This document shows, piece by piece, positions 15,605-24,791 of a stretch of DNA of 64,000 bases (positions are counted from its first letter, which is position 1; each line of letters begins with the position of its first letter). The notes below the pieces were generated by a model that was given only the letters and a program-made list of their open reading frames with translations, ran no database searches and was not told the origin of the DNA. Source of the stretch: JAEYZM01 sp943372195 (GTDB lineage: Bacteria > Bacteroidota > Bacteroidia > Sphingobacteriales > Sphingobacteriaceae); assembly GCA_943372195.1 (NCBI GenBank), contig CALRXS010000015.1, positions 9,508 to 73,507 of the forward strand, given 5' to 3'. The translations under genes were made by a program, and so were the position numbers.

Positions 15605-16597
15605 ATGTCTGGATCGAACTTTGTAGATTACGTAAAAATATGTTGCCGTTCTGGCGCAGGAGGTTCTGGTTCAATGCATTTGCATAGAGACAAAAAAACA
15701 GCAATGGGAGGTCCGGATGGTGGAGATGGTGGTAGAGGCGGACATATCATATTAAAGGGCAATAAGCAGTTTTGGACATTACTACATTTAAAGTATCGTA
15801 AGCACGTAATAGCAGAGGGAGGAGTTGGCGGACAAGGAGGGTTGAGGACAGGCAGATGTGGTGAAGACGAGATATTAGAGGTACCATTGGGTACAATAGC
15901 GAGAGATGCTGAGACGGGAGAAATAGAGTTTGAGATAACGGAAGACGGACAAGAGAAGATATTATTACCAGGTGGCAGAGGAGGATTAGGTAACTGGCAC
16001 TTCAGATCATCAACCAACCAAACACCACGATTTGCACAACCAGGGGAACCAGGTCGTGAATCATGGAAAATATTAGAATTGAAAATATTAGCAGACGTAG
16101 GTTTAGTAGGTTTCCCAAATGCGGGTAAGTCTACCCTACTTTCAGTAGTTAGTGCTGCTAAACCCGAAATAGCAGATTATCCCTTTACAACTTTAGTACC
16201 TAATTTAGGTATCGTTTCATATCGCGATAATAAATCATTTGTGATGGCTGATATACCTGGAATTATTGAGGGTGCTTCACAAGGAAAAGGATTAGGTATT
16301 CGTTTCTTAAGACACATCGAAAGAAATGCTGTATTATTATTCATGATACCTGCTGATAGCAGAGATATTCAGAAAGAATATGAGATATTATTGAACGAAA
16401 TAGAGCAATATAATTCAGAGCTTATGGATAAGCCTAGAGTCTTAGCTATCACAAAATCTGACATGTTAGATGATGAATTAAAGTCTGAACTAAGTAAAGA
16501 GCTACCTAAATCAATTAAAACTGTATTCATTTCTTCTGTAGCACAACAAGGTATTACTGAGCTAAAAGACATGTTATGGAACGCAATTAATAATTAA
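15605..16597 (+). CDS. obgE: GTPase Obg (CgtA)
   Basis: An essential ribosome-associated GTPase involved in 50S maturation and stress control. The 330-residue protein has the glycine-rich Obg domain (about 1-155: GGSGSMHLHRDKKTAMGGPD, GGVGGQGGLRTGRCG) and the G domain with GFPNAGKST (about 166-174), DIPGIIEGA and the ITKSD specificity motif. The variable C-terminal OCT domain is absent, as in many Bacteroidota. The start ATG is 8 bases after the octamer repeat. Confidence 0.96.
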   Translation: MSGSNFVDYVKICCRSGAGGSGSMHLHRDKKTAMGGPDGGDGGRGGHIILKGNKQFWTLLHLKYRKHVIAEGGVGGQGGLRTGRCGEDEILEVPLGTIARDAETGEIEFEITEDGQEKILLPGGRGGLGNWHFRSSTNQTPRFAQPGEPGRESWKILELKILADVGLVGFPNAGKSTLLSVVSAAKPEIADYPFTTLVPNLGIVSYRDNKSFVMADIPGIIEGASQGKGLGIRFLRHIERNAVLLFMIPADSRDIQKEYEILLNEIEQYNSELMDKPRVLAITKSDMLDDELKSELSKELPKSIKTVFISSVAQQGITELKDMLWNAINN

Positions 16598-16647
16598 TTG
16601 TAACCTTATACTGGCATTTACGTAATTAACACATTAAGCTCAATTAA

Positions 16648-17031
16648 ATGCCTTTGAAAAACAAGAAAATCTTAGTTGTTGAAGACGATGATATTAGTCA
16701 ATTTCTAATAAGAAAGATGCTAGAGAATTTATCTTTCGATGTAACAATTGCATCTAATGGCATTGAAGCAATAGATATACTTATTGATAATCATTTTGAC
16801 ATAATATTGATGGATATTGAAATGCCTGTTATATCTGGATTTGAAACAGTGAGGCGTATTCAAAATGGCAATCTAAATCAGCTTACAAAAGCTATACCTA
16901 TCATTGGAATATCAGCAAACCCTTTTGATGACGATAAGGAGTTGTATTTCAGCCAAGGTTTAAGAGATTATATCACTAAACCAATATCACAAGAAGATCT
17001 ATTATTGAAAATAAGCAATATATTAACTTAA
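16648..17031 (+). CDS. Single-domain response regulator (CheY-like receiver)
   Basis: A 127-residue receiver domain alone. It has the acidic pair in VVEDDDISQ (about 10-12), the phospho-acceptor Asp in IILMDIEMP (about 57), and the conserved Lys in YITKPISQ (about 111). It has no output domain, so it must act by protein contact or as a phosphorelay intermediate. It lies 43 bases before a sigma-54 response regulator, suggesting a shared pathway. No histidine kinase is adjacent; the nearest in the window is at 43503. Confidence 0.88.
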   Translation: MPLKNKKILVVEDDDISQFLIRKMLENLSFDVTIASNGIEAIDILIDNHFDIILMDIEMPVISGFETVRRIQNGNLNQLTKAIPIIGISANPFDDDKELYFSQGLRDYITKPISQEDLLLKISNILT

Positions 17032-17074
17032 ATATTGTCATCAATTTAAATTTTATTATAAATTTGATAGCAAT

Positions 17075-18439
17075 ATGCCTACGAACGAACAATTAAAAAT
17101 ATATATTGTAGAAGATGATAATTGGTATTCTAAATTCTTAGAGCACCAACTTTCATTAAATCCCGATCATATTGTCAGCATTTTTAATGATTCAAAATCT
17201 TTATTGAATGCATTGAAAAATAATCAACCAGATGTAATCACTCTCGATTATAATTTACCCGATTCAAATGGTTCAACTCTTTTAAAAGAAATTAAAAAAC
17301 TGTGTAGAAAGTGTAGAGTGATAATGATCTCTGGGCAAGATGATGTTGAGACGGCTATTAATTTAATTAAAGAAGGAGCTTACGATTACATCGTTAAAAA
17401 TGAAGACACCAAAAATCGTATTATAAATATTGTTCAACATATAAAAGAAAATTTATCACTTGAACAAGAGCTCGATATTTTAAGAGCAGAAGTAAAAGAA
17501 AAATACGATTTCGAAAAAAATATCATTGGAAATAGTACTTCTATTAAAGATATTTTCTCATTAATGACTAAAGCTGCAAATTCTAAAATAAATGTTTCAA
17601 TATCAGGTGAGACAGGTACAGGTAAGGAGTTAGTGGCAAAATCAATACATTATAATTCAGACCGAAATAAAAATCCATTTGTAGCAGTAAACGTTTCTGC
17701 AATACCACAAGATTTAATAGAGTCTGAGCTATTCGGACATGAGAAGGGGGCTTTTACAGGAGCAAATACAAGTAGAATAGGCAAATTTGAAGAAGCAAAT
17801 GGAGGCACTATATTTTTAGACGAAATAGCTGAATTCAATTTAAACTTACAGTCAAAACTTTTAAGAGTATTACAAGAAAGAGAAATTACAAGAATAGGTA
17901 GTAATCAAGTAATACCTATTAATGTTAGAATAATTACAGCTACCCATAAAAATTTAACTGACGAAGTAAGAAAAGGAAATTTTAGAGAAGATTTATATTA
18001 TCGATTAATTGGATTGCCAATTATTTTACCTCCATTAAGAGATCGAGAAAACGATATATTATTAATAGCTAAACACTTAATATCTTCATTCTGTAGAGAA
18101 AACAGAATCAAGCTAAAAACATTTAGTAAAGAGGCTAAAGAGAAATTAATAAAACACAGTTACCCAGGTAATGTAAGAGAATTAAAAGCTATTATAGAGT
18201 TAGCAATTGTAATGTCAGAAGAAGAAACAATTAATGCTGAGGATATTCGCTTTAATAATATTAGTAGTGCCGATGATATATTAAAAACAGAAATGACATT
18301 AGATGATTATACCAATAAAATCATTCAATTTTATTTAGATAAATATCAACATAATGTTATTCAAGTAGCTAAAAAATTATCTATTGGTAAGTCTACAATT
18401 TATAGATTAATTCAAGAAGGCAAACTACATACAAAATAA
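17075..18439 (+). CDS. Sigma-54-dependent response regulator (NtrC family)
   Basis: A 454-residue activator: an N-terminal receiver (about 1-120, acceptor Asp in VITLDYNLPDSNG), an AAA+ domain with Walker A GETGTGKE (about 176-183), the sigma-54 contact loop GAFTGA (about 226-231), and a C-terminal Fis-type helix-turn-helix (NVIQVAKKLSIGKSTIYRLI). It binds upstream enhancers and hydrolyses ATP to open sigma-54 promoters. Its targets are unknown. It follows the CheY-like gene and is terminated by a bidirectional hairpin. Confidence 0.93.
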   Translation: MPTNEQLKIYIVEDDNWYSKFLEHQLSLNPDHIVSIFNDSKSLLNALKNNQPDVITLDYNLPDSNGSTLLKEIKKLCRKCRVIMISGQDDVETAINLIKEGAYDYIVKNEDTKNRIINIVQHIKENLSLEQELDILRAEVKEKYDFEKNIIGNSTSIKDIFSLMTKAANSKINVSISGETGTGKELVAKSIHYNSDRNKNPFVAVNVSAIPQDLIESELFGHEKGAFTGANTSRIGKFEEANGGTIFLDEIAEFNLNLQSKLLRVLQEREITRIGSNQVIPINVRIITATHKNLTDEVRKGNFREDLYYRLIGLPIILPPLRDRENDILLIAKHLISSFCRENRIKLKTFSKEAKEKLIKHSYPGNVRELKAIIELAIVMSEEETINAEDIRFNNISSADDILKTEMTLDDYTNKIIQFYLDKYQHNVIQVAKKLSIGKSTIYRLIQEGKLHTK

Positions 18440-18463
18440 AAGAGGAGCCTTAGCTCCTCTTTG
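18438..18463. terminator. Bidirectional terminator
   Basis: AGAGGAGC-CTTA-GCTCCTCT flanked by AAA and TTT, between the convergent NtrC-type gene and the T9SS protein gene. Confidence 0.75.
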
Positions 18464-18481
18464 AAATCTAACAACAAACAA

Positions 18482-19423
18482 TTATTCTACGAGAATCTTT
18501 TTTACAATTACTCCTTCAGATGTATGTAATTTAAACATATATATACCTGAGTTCAGTTCATTTATATAGACACTTTGATTTGACTTAATATCATCAATAG
18601 TTTTTATAATTCTACCATCAATAGACATAATTTCTAACTTAGCAGTGCTTGCATTTAATTGATCGAAATTGAATTTCACATAATCAGAAGTCGGATTTGG
18701 GTAAGCATTTACCTTATTTGATAATTCATTATTTATGCCTGTAGCAGTATAAGATAATTGAACATCATCTACAATAAATTCTGAGCCTATTGCACCTTCA
18801 AAATAACTTGCAAATACAATAAATGTATCTGGTACAGTAAACTGATCTAAATAAAACATTTGAGCAGATATAGATTGAAATTCATTACCTGTATTCTCTG
18901 AAACTTCAGCTACTCCTACACCAACTAAAATTGTAGAATCTAATTGTATATCATACTTTGTAGCATAAACTTCGATTGTAGCTGTTGATGGTGATCCATT
19001 AAACTTATAGTTTGCGCTAAATGATAAAGCTTTTTGTTGAGTAGTTACTATAGTAGCAATGTCGGTACCCACTTGATTTATATCGATAGTAATTACTGCA
19101 GCTGTGTCATTATTAGAATCAACTCTCATCGATAATGGGATAGGCGTATTCATAAAAAATGATACTAAGTAACCTGTAACAGGTGCCCAATCAGTTGGTC
19201 TAACGAAATGAATAATTGAATCTGTAGAAGACAATAATGAGTCATTCTCCCACAAAGAAAAGTTTGAATTAGTTACAAATGAACTTGCAGATTTAGACAA
19301 AATTGATTTAGCATTATTGATTTTCTCTGAAGTACTTTTATTCTTCAATGAATTGATTTGTTGAGCAAATGCTGAACTCAATAAAATGATTGATAAACTT
19401 AAAATGGTAAATATCTTTTTCAT
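18482..19423 (-). CDS. Secreted protein with T9SS type A sorting domain
   Basis: 313 residues with a cleavable signal peptide ending SSAFAQ (about residue 20). A beta-rich middle region of no recognised family follows, then a C-terminal sorting domain (about 240-313) that starts AYPNPTSDYVKFNF and ends in the usual strand GVIVKKILVE. The sorting domain predicts outer-membrane export by the type IX system and attachment or release at the cell surface. The middle resembles carbohydrate-binding jellyroll domains in its ASYFEGAIGSEFIVDDVQLSY segment, but that is a weak guess. Confidence 0.75.
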   Translation of the reverse strand: MKKIFTILSLSIILLSSAFAQQINSLKNKSTSEKINNAKSILSKSASSFVTNSNFSLWENDSLLSSTDSIIHFVRPTDWAPVTGYLVSFFMNTPIPLSMRVDSNNDTAAVITIDINQVGTDIATIVTTQQKALSFSANYKFNGSPSTATIEVYATKYDIQLDSTILVGVGVAEVSENTGNEFQSISAQMFYLDQFTVPDTFIVFASYFEGAIGSEFIVDDVQLSYTATGINNELSNKVNAYPNPTSDYVKFNFDQLNASTAKLEIMSIDGRIIKTIDDIKSNQSVYINELNSGIYMFKLHTSEGVIVKKILVE

Positions 19424-19504
19424 AATTATTTTTTAACTATTGACATAGTTAAATACCTCTACCCCTACGCAAAAAAATATTTAATTTGTAAAATTGTTTG
19501 TTAC

Positions 19505-19531
19505 AAAAAAAAAGCGCTATAAATAGCGCTT
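19505..19531 (-). terminator. Terminator of the sigma/TonB/FecR operon
   Basis: AAGCGCTA-TAAA-TAGCGCTT followed on the minus strand by a run of T, just after the fecR-type gene. Confidence 0.8.
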
Positions 19532-19552
19532 ATTTTTGTAGAAACTTATTTC

Positions 19553-20545
19553 TTATAAACAACCTTTACCGTTAAGATATATAGTACCGTTTTTTTCAAG
19601 ATGTGTAATGCCATTGGTAAGCTCTAATACATTTAATATCTCTGTTAACTCTGGCTTATTGAATGTGCCTGTAAAATGACAATCTAATATTTTAGAATCG
19701 GCTTCAATATTTACATTATAAAACAATTCTATGTCGTTTATTAAAACAGACAATAATTGATCTTCAAATACAAGTACACCTGTTTTCCAAGCAGTAATAT
19801 TTTCAATATTATTTTCTACTTTCTGAATACCTAGGTTTTTAACATCAACAATTGCTGTGTTACCTGGAACTAATTGAACTTTTAAATCATTTGATAAAAA
19901 GCCAACTTCTACTTTACCGGTTGCTACACTTACAGTAACATTTTCATTTTGCGAAAATGCTTTAATATTAAATGATGTACCTAGAACTTTTGTATATGTA
20001 TCAAATGTTTTAATAATAAATGCTTTCTCTTTATTTTTAGTTACATCAAAAAATGCTTCTCCTTTTAATTCTACACTTCTAGTATTACCATCGAAATTTT
20101 CTGGATATGTTAAACTAGAGTTTGCATTTAATGTTACTTTACTATTATCAGGCAAAATAATTTCTTTTGTTTCGTTTGTATTAGTTGCATACTGAATCAT
20201 TTCAGGCGATTTCACCGAATTTAAAATAAATACTCCAAGTCCTAAAAGCACTACCACTGCTGCAGCAATTCTATAAAGTTTAAAACTAGGTTTATTTATA
20301 CTAACAACTTTTGCCTCTTTGTTTAGCTTAAGTTCTGATTGCACTTTTGCCCAGGCTGAGTTGACATCCGGATTAAAATTTGGGCTATTATCGTCAGAAA
20401 GTTTCCAAATTTTTTCAATCTCTTGGAAATATAGCATATTCTTCTCTGACTGATTTAGCCATTCAGTAAGAATGTAATTTTGCTCTTCATCTATTTGATT
20501 GCTTAATCTTAAAGCAATTAAATTATCAATATTTTCCAATTCCAT
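19553..20545 (-). CDS. FecR-family anti-sigma factor
   Basis: A 330-residue inner-membrane regulator that would hold the operon's ECF sigma factor until the TonB receptor signals. It has an N-terminal cytoplasmic sigma-binding DUF4880-like region, a membrane segment at about 92-108 (IAAAVVVLLGLGVFIL), the periplasmic FecR domain (about 120-215: TNETKEIILPDNSKVTLNA, GEAFFDVTKN), and a C-terminal DUF4974/STN-like domain (INDIELFYNVNI). It is the last gene of the operon, 4 bases after DUF4249. In most Bacteroidota clusters it directly follows the sigma factor. Confidence 0.9.
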   Translation of the reverse strand: MELENIDNLIALRLSNQIDEEQNYILTEWLNQSEKNMLYFQEIEKIWKLSDDNSPNFNPDVNSAWAKVQSELKLNKEAKVVSINKPSFKLYRIAAAVVVLLGLGVFILNSVKSPEMIQYATNTNETKEIILPDNSKVTLNANSSLTYPENFDGNTRSVELKGEAFFDVTKNKEKAFIIKTFDTYTKVLGTSFNIKAFSQNENVTVSVATGKVEVGFLSNDLKVQLVPGNTAIVDVKNLGIQKVENNIENITAWKTGVLVFEDQLLSVLINDIELFYNVNIEADSKILDCHFTGTFNKPELTEILNVLELTNGITHLEKNGTIYLNGKGCL

Positions 20546-20549
20546 GTTA

Positions 20550-21374
20550 TTATAAAAATAAGTTTTTTAATATGTAATTATTGTACGATGCTACAATTCC
20601 TAATCCACCTCTCACATTTGAATATACCGTCACAGGGTCATATGATATAAACCCTAGGGAACCCTTGTCAGATAATTCAAATTTATAATAATCTTGATCT
20701 ACCATAAATAAATGTAAGTCAATAAACTTTAAACTATTTCTAGGTATAAAAGTTGATTCGTACTCTATACTCATTGTTTTATTAAAGCCAGCACCCTTTA
20801 CTGTTTTAGGTGATTTTGCTGTTAAATTTTGAGCAGAACTAATGAAATTAGTATCTAAAACAAAATATTGTAGTTCAACATCAGTTCGATAATAGGTTTG
20901 AGGAATTAATAATGTACTATCTTTCCATTGCATTCGCACAATAAATTTCACAAGATTATTATTTATAATAGAATCAATAGTATAAGTGAAATCAAGTGGT
21001 ACTTCCGGTAAAACTGTACATGATGCTTCAACTATTTTATCGTCTAAAATTGCTTTTATCGTATAGGTTTTATTAGATTCAATTTTTCGTCTTGTTAAAT
21101 AATTTTCAACAGTATTATCAAACAAAATGGTATCTGAAAAACTACCATCACTTAAAATAATTATAGCATTTTTAACAATTGGATCTTGGTCATTACCACC
21201 TAATGTGGGCATTGTTTTATATAAGAATATATATGACTCTGTATCTCTTGGCGAAAGGAAAGAACTTAACACCAATTTTGATTCAGCAGGTTCTATGTCT
21301 ACATCTGAGGCATACTCTTCACATGCAGTGAACACTGTACTTAGAATTATAAATATGTAAACTAATCTTTTCAT
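20550..21374 (-). CDS. DUF4249 lipoprotein, partner of the TonB receptor
   Basis: 274 residues with a lipoprotein signal (VFTAC, Cys18) and the pattern of the DUF4249 family (PAESKLVLSSFLSPRDTESYIFLYKT, VKNAIIILSDG). DUF4249 genes commonly follow CarboxypepD_reg-like TonB receptors and are thought to be surface or periplasmic lipoprotein partners. The exact substrate is unknown. The start overlaps the receptor stop by one base (TAATG), which suggests coupled synthesis. Confidence 0.82.
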   Translation of the reverse strand: MKRLVYIFIILSTVFTACEEYASDVDIEPAESKLVLSSFLSPRDTESYIFLYKTMPTLGGNDQDPIVKNAIIILSDGSFSDTILFDNTVENYLTRRKIESNKTYTIKAILDDKIVEASCTVLPEVPLDFTYTIDSIINNNLVKFIVRMQWKDSTLLIPQTYYRTDVELQYFVLDTNFISSAQNLTAKSPKTVKGAGFNKTMSIEYESTFIPRNSLKFIDLHLFMVDQDYYKFELSDKGSLGFISYDPVTVYSNVRGGLGIVASYNNYILKNLFL

Positions 21375-23971
21375 TAAAACTTATAACTTATAGATAATGA
21401 TGGCAGAATACCAAAAAATGCTATTTTTCTTAATTCGTTTTTGTATGTATCCGGATTCTGATTAATGAAATAATAAATTGGATTTTTTCTATTATATACA
21501 TTTATCAGACCGAATTGAAAATCAAATTCACGCCCATTATACTTTTTCTCATAGCTGATATTCATATCAAGTCTATGATAGCTAGACATTCTGTATATAT
21601 TCTTACCCTTATACTCATTTAAAAAATAAACTACTGTATTTTGACTCATACCGAACGATTCATTTACATACCCAGGTTCATGACCTATACCCAAATAACT
21701 TGATTCAGGCAAGGTAAAAGGTATGCCTGTTGTATATACCCAGGCAGTACTGATTGTCCAGTTTTTACTCAACTTAAACCATGTACTCGTACTAAAATTA
21801 TGCCTTCTATCAGTGTTAGCCCAAAACCAATCACCATTATTGATCTTATCGAATCTAGCTTGAGAGTATGACAAGGTATAGGCTGTCATGGTACCAAACT
21901 TTGCGTGTTTGTACTCAATTTGAGCTTCTATTCCATATGATTTTGTTTCACCAGAAATTACTTTATCATCCCAAGTCAATGTATCATTCGGATTTTCTAG
22001 TGTGAAAATTGAGCTGAGTATGTTAGCGTTCGGACCACTAGTAATGACTTGATGTTGCATTTTATAATATACTTCTAGTCCAATTTTCCAGTGCTTTCTA
22101 TCATTATAAAATACGCCTGTGGTAAATTGATCTGAAATTTGTGGCTTAATTATGTTAGTGCTAGGTATCCATAAATCAGTAGGTAAGCCAACTCCTATCG
22201 TTGAATTTAAAAAATGGGCATATTGAATCATACGTCCGTATGATGATTTTATTGAATAGCTCTTAGAAAGTAAATAAGTAGACATCACTCTAGGTTCCCA
22301 ATAAATTCTAGTCTTATTTCTAAAATGATAACCACTAAACCTATTTCCTATATTAAATGAAAATTTAGAATTGTATTTCACTTCATCTTCAATATAAAGT
22401 GCAAATTCTTCATTATAATAAGTGAAATTGCGAGTATAGTTAGAGAAGGTATCATAGCTTAAAGAGTTTGAAGGAGTGTATTGATGAACAATAAACTGTA
22501 ATCCTGCTTTTATATGTTGCTTATCATCTTTGAAAAAATCTAAGTCATGCTTCAAAATATAATCTCTGACACCAGACTCAAAGTTAACTTTAACTATATC
22601 ATCTCCTTGAAAACTATATGCATTATAATCAGTAAATATTAATGATGTATTTGAAAACCATTTCGGGTGAAAAATATGATTCCATCTGAAAGTAGCAGTA
22701 GTATTACCCCAGCCAATTTTACTACTAAAACCCCAACCTTGAGTTCCCTCATTGCCTATAAATTTATCATTACCTGTATAAGCACTAAAAAACAATCTAT
22801 TTTTATTATTAATTTTCCATACCAACTTTGCATTAAAATCATCAAATCGATAATTTACATTTTGACTATCGGTACTAAATAGTGAAATGATTCTATTTAT
22901 ATGACTCATTCTTCCTGATATTAAAAATGTTAATTTATCTTTTATAATCGGACCTTGTGTACTTAATTTGGTAGCTATTAATCCGGTGCCAATTTCAGTC
23001 TGATAATTTTGCATATCACCATCCTTAGTAATTAATTCAACGACTGAAGATAGTCGACCTCCATATCGAGCAGGGAAACCACTCTTAATTAAATTCATCT
23101 GTTTCAGTGCATCTTCATTCATTATAGAATACAATCCGAATGAATGAAAAGAATGATAAATAGGAGCATCATCAATAATTACTAAATTTTGATCTATACT
23201 ACCACCTCTAACCGTATACCCTGAACTCAAATCTGTTTCTCTATTCACACCAGAATAATATCGAGTAGCAGCAAGTACATCTTTCTCACCTAATAATCGC
23301 GGGGTTCTCTCTCTAACATCATCATCAACTTGATCCATGATGATTGATTTATGAAAAGCCTTATCGTCAATACGTGTATCTTGAATTTCAATATCTTCGA
23401 GTTTAAGCATCGATTCCAAATCCCAATCTATTCGAATATATTCTTTAGCACTTACATATTTCCTCTCTGACTTATAACCTAACATCTGTGCTTGTAAAAT
23501 TAAAGTATCACTTGTGTAGGGTATAGTTAAAGAGTAATAACCAAAATTATTCGAATAAGTAAAATGCTGATCTTTTAAATTTTGTATAATTATCTCTGGA
23601 AGGTGCTCTTTTGTAATGCTCTCCCTGATGAATCCGCTAATGGTGATTTTGTCGTATTTGTGTTCTTGCGGACTTAATACAATAGTGTTGTTGAGTTTAT
23701 TCCATTTCAAATCTGATAATACAGATAAAGTATTTAGATCTTCATCTAAATTATCTCCTTTAATTTTAATTGAGACTTTTTTCTTAAGATCTATATTGTC
23801 GCTACTGTATGAGAATTTAATCTTATAAACTTTTGAAATTTTATTTATGGCTTGCTTAAGACTTAAATTTTCTGTTGATTCTATTTGAGCACATGTATTA
23901 AATGAATATAAATTGGCTGCCAGAAAGCCTATGAAAAATACAAAAATATACAATTTAGAAAATCGAATCAT
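21374..23971 (-). CDS. TonB-dependent receptor with STN and carboxypeptidase-regulatory domains
   Basis: An 865-residue outer-membrane receptor. After a signal peptide (about 1-28) comes an STN signalling domain (about 35-100: LKQAINKISKVYKIKFSYSS), which in FecA-type systems contacts FecR. A CarboxypepD_reg-like beta sandwich (about 112-185), a plug (about 205-310: YSGVNRETDLSSGYTVRGGS) and a beta barrel ending in SYKF follow. The STN domain with adjacent sigma and FecR genes predicts a ligand-sensing trans-envelope loop. The ligand (siderophore, peptide or glycan) cannot be told from sequence, and no SusD gene is present. Confidence 0.92.
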   Translation of the reverse strand: MIRFSKLYIFVFFIGFLAANLYSFNTCAQIESTENLSLKQAINKISKVYKIKFSYSSDNIDLKKKVSIKIKGDNLDEDLNTLSVLSDLKWNKLNNTIVLSPQEHKYDKITISGFIRESITKEHLPEIIIQNLKDQHFTYSNNFGYYSLTIPYTSDTLILQAQMLGYKSERKYVSAKEYIRIDWDLESMLKLEDIEIQDTRIDDKAFHKSIIMDQVDDDVRERTPRLLGEKDVLAATRYYSGVNRETDLSSGYTVRGGSIDQNLVIIDDAPIYHSFHSFGLYSIMNEDALKQMNLIKSGFPARYGGRLSSVVELITKDGDMQNYQTEIGTGLIATKLSTQGPIIKDKLTFLISGRMSHINRIISLFSTDSQNVNYRFDDFNAKLVWKINNKNRLFFSAYTGNDKFIGNEGTQGWGFSSKIGWGNTTATFRWNHIFHPKWFSNTSLIFTDYNAYSFQGDDIVKVNFESGVRDYILKHDLDFFKDDKQHIKAGLQFIVHQYTPSNSLSYDTFSNYTRNFTYYNEEFALYIEDEVKYNSKFSFNIGNRFSGYHFRNKTRIYWEPRVMSTYLLSKSYSIKSSYGRMIQYAHFLNSTIGVGLPTDLWIPSTNIIKPQISDQFTTGVFYNDRKHWKIGLEVYYKMQHQVITSGPNANILSSIFTLENPNDTLTWDDKVISGETKSYGIEAQIEYKHAKFGTMTAYTLSYSQARFDKINNGDWFWANTDRRHNFSTSTWFKLSKNWTISTAWVYTTGIPFTLPESSYLGIGHEPGYVNESFGMSQNTVVYFLNEYKGKNIYRMSSYHRLDMNISYEKKYNGREFDFQFGLINVYNRKNPIYYFINQNPDTYKNELRKIAFFGILPSLSISYKF

Positions 23972-24002
23972 GCACTATTGACAATCAAAAGAAGTTTTAC
24001 CC

Positions 24003-24596
24003 TTATTCACCTAACCAAAGTAAAAATAATGCTATTAATATTGGATTATTTTGATACTTAGATATAAATTCTCTTAATGTTGATAGAGCTTTACCCATTT
24101 GTGCCTCAACTGTTTTAACTGATATATTTAAGATCTCAGCTATTTCTTTATAACTCTTACCTTCAAATCTACTTAGAACGAATACTTCTCTCCTTTTCTC
24201 AGGTAATGAGTCTATGGCTGCATATAAGGCTTTTTGTAATTCTTTAGCATCCATTGTCTCTTCAGTTCTATGATCTAATTCATCATGATGATTATTCAAA
24301 GGAATTTCATTTTCTGATTTTCGAGCACGAGATTTAATATAGTTTAATGCGCGATTTCTTGCAGCTGTAAATAAATATGCAGCAACAGAATCAGGCAGCA
24401 CCATGGTTTCTCTACTCTCCCATATTTTCATGAAGAGTTGTTGTACTACATCTTCAGCTGCCTCTTCATCATTTAACATCGCATTTACTCTACGACATAA
24501 ATTACTATAATGTCTTTTGAATAATATTTCAAAAGCATTAGAATCGTCGGCTTTTAACTGCTTAAATAGTTGTTCGTCGTTAATTGTATGGCTCAT
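24003..24596 (-). CDS. ECF sigma factor (Bacteroidetes FecI-like)
   Basis: A 197-residue sigma-70 family factor with region 2 (about 15-90: FEILFKRHYSNLCRRVNAM, EEAAEDVVQQLFMKIWE) and region 4 (about 125-180: RREVFVLSRFEGKSYKEIAE, VKTVEAQMGKAL). It ends in a hydrophobic stretch (ILIALFLLWLGE), often seen in this family. It heads the operon with the TonB receptor 31 bases downstream. It probably directs transcription of its own receptor operon when released by FecR. Confidence 0.92.
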   Translation of the reverse strand: MSHTINDEQLFKQLKADDSNAFEILFKRHYSNLCRRVNAMLNDEEAAEDVVQQLFMKIWESRETMVLPDSVAAYLFTAARNRALNYIKSRARKSENEIPLNNHHDELDHRTEETMDAKELQKALYAAIDSLPEKRREVFVLSRFEGKSYKEIAEILNISVKTVEAQMGKALSTLREFISKYQNNPILIALFLLWLGE

Positions 24597-24604
24597 ATTT
24601 AATG

Positions 24605-24612
24605 CAAACGTA
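24605..24612 (-). promoter_or_regulatory. -7 box TACGTTTG in front of the ECF sigma gene
   Basis: A perfect TAnnTTTG match on the minus strand, only 8 bases from the ATG. The mRNA would start almost at the start codon. Confidence 0.5.
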
Positions 24613-24727
24613 CTAATATAAGTAAATAATTTATGTATCTAATTTGTTATAAACCTCTAAAATACCCCAATTAAGGGGTTTTAAAATAAATTTCTCAAAA
24701 AAAATAAAAAAAAATAAAAAATAGTTA

Positions 24728-24756
24728 GTGTATTAAGTACACTTTCCCTATATTCG
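24728..24756 (+). promoter_or_regulatory. Putative gap promoter with adjacent inverted repeat
   Basis: The inverted repeat GTGTA-TTAAG-TACAC (24728-24742) lies 6 bases before TATATTCG (24749-24756), a one-mismatch -7 box. Upstream, ACCCC-AATTAA-GGGGT (24664-24679) is a second small hairpin in this divergent spacer. Confidence 0.4.
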
Positions 24757-24791
24757 TATATCAATTATAAAAACATAAAATTAATTAAGAC

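Noticed and set aside
15628..16017. Proline-rich open frame antisense to obgE
   Set aside because: It is the complement of the glycine-rich Obg domain codons and has no independent support.
24664..24679. ACCCC-AATTAA-GGGGT hairpin in the gap/sigma spacer as a terminator
   Set aside because: No gene is transcribed into it from either side, so a terminator makes little sense; may be regulatory but unsupported.
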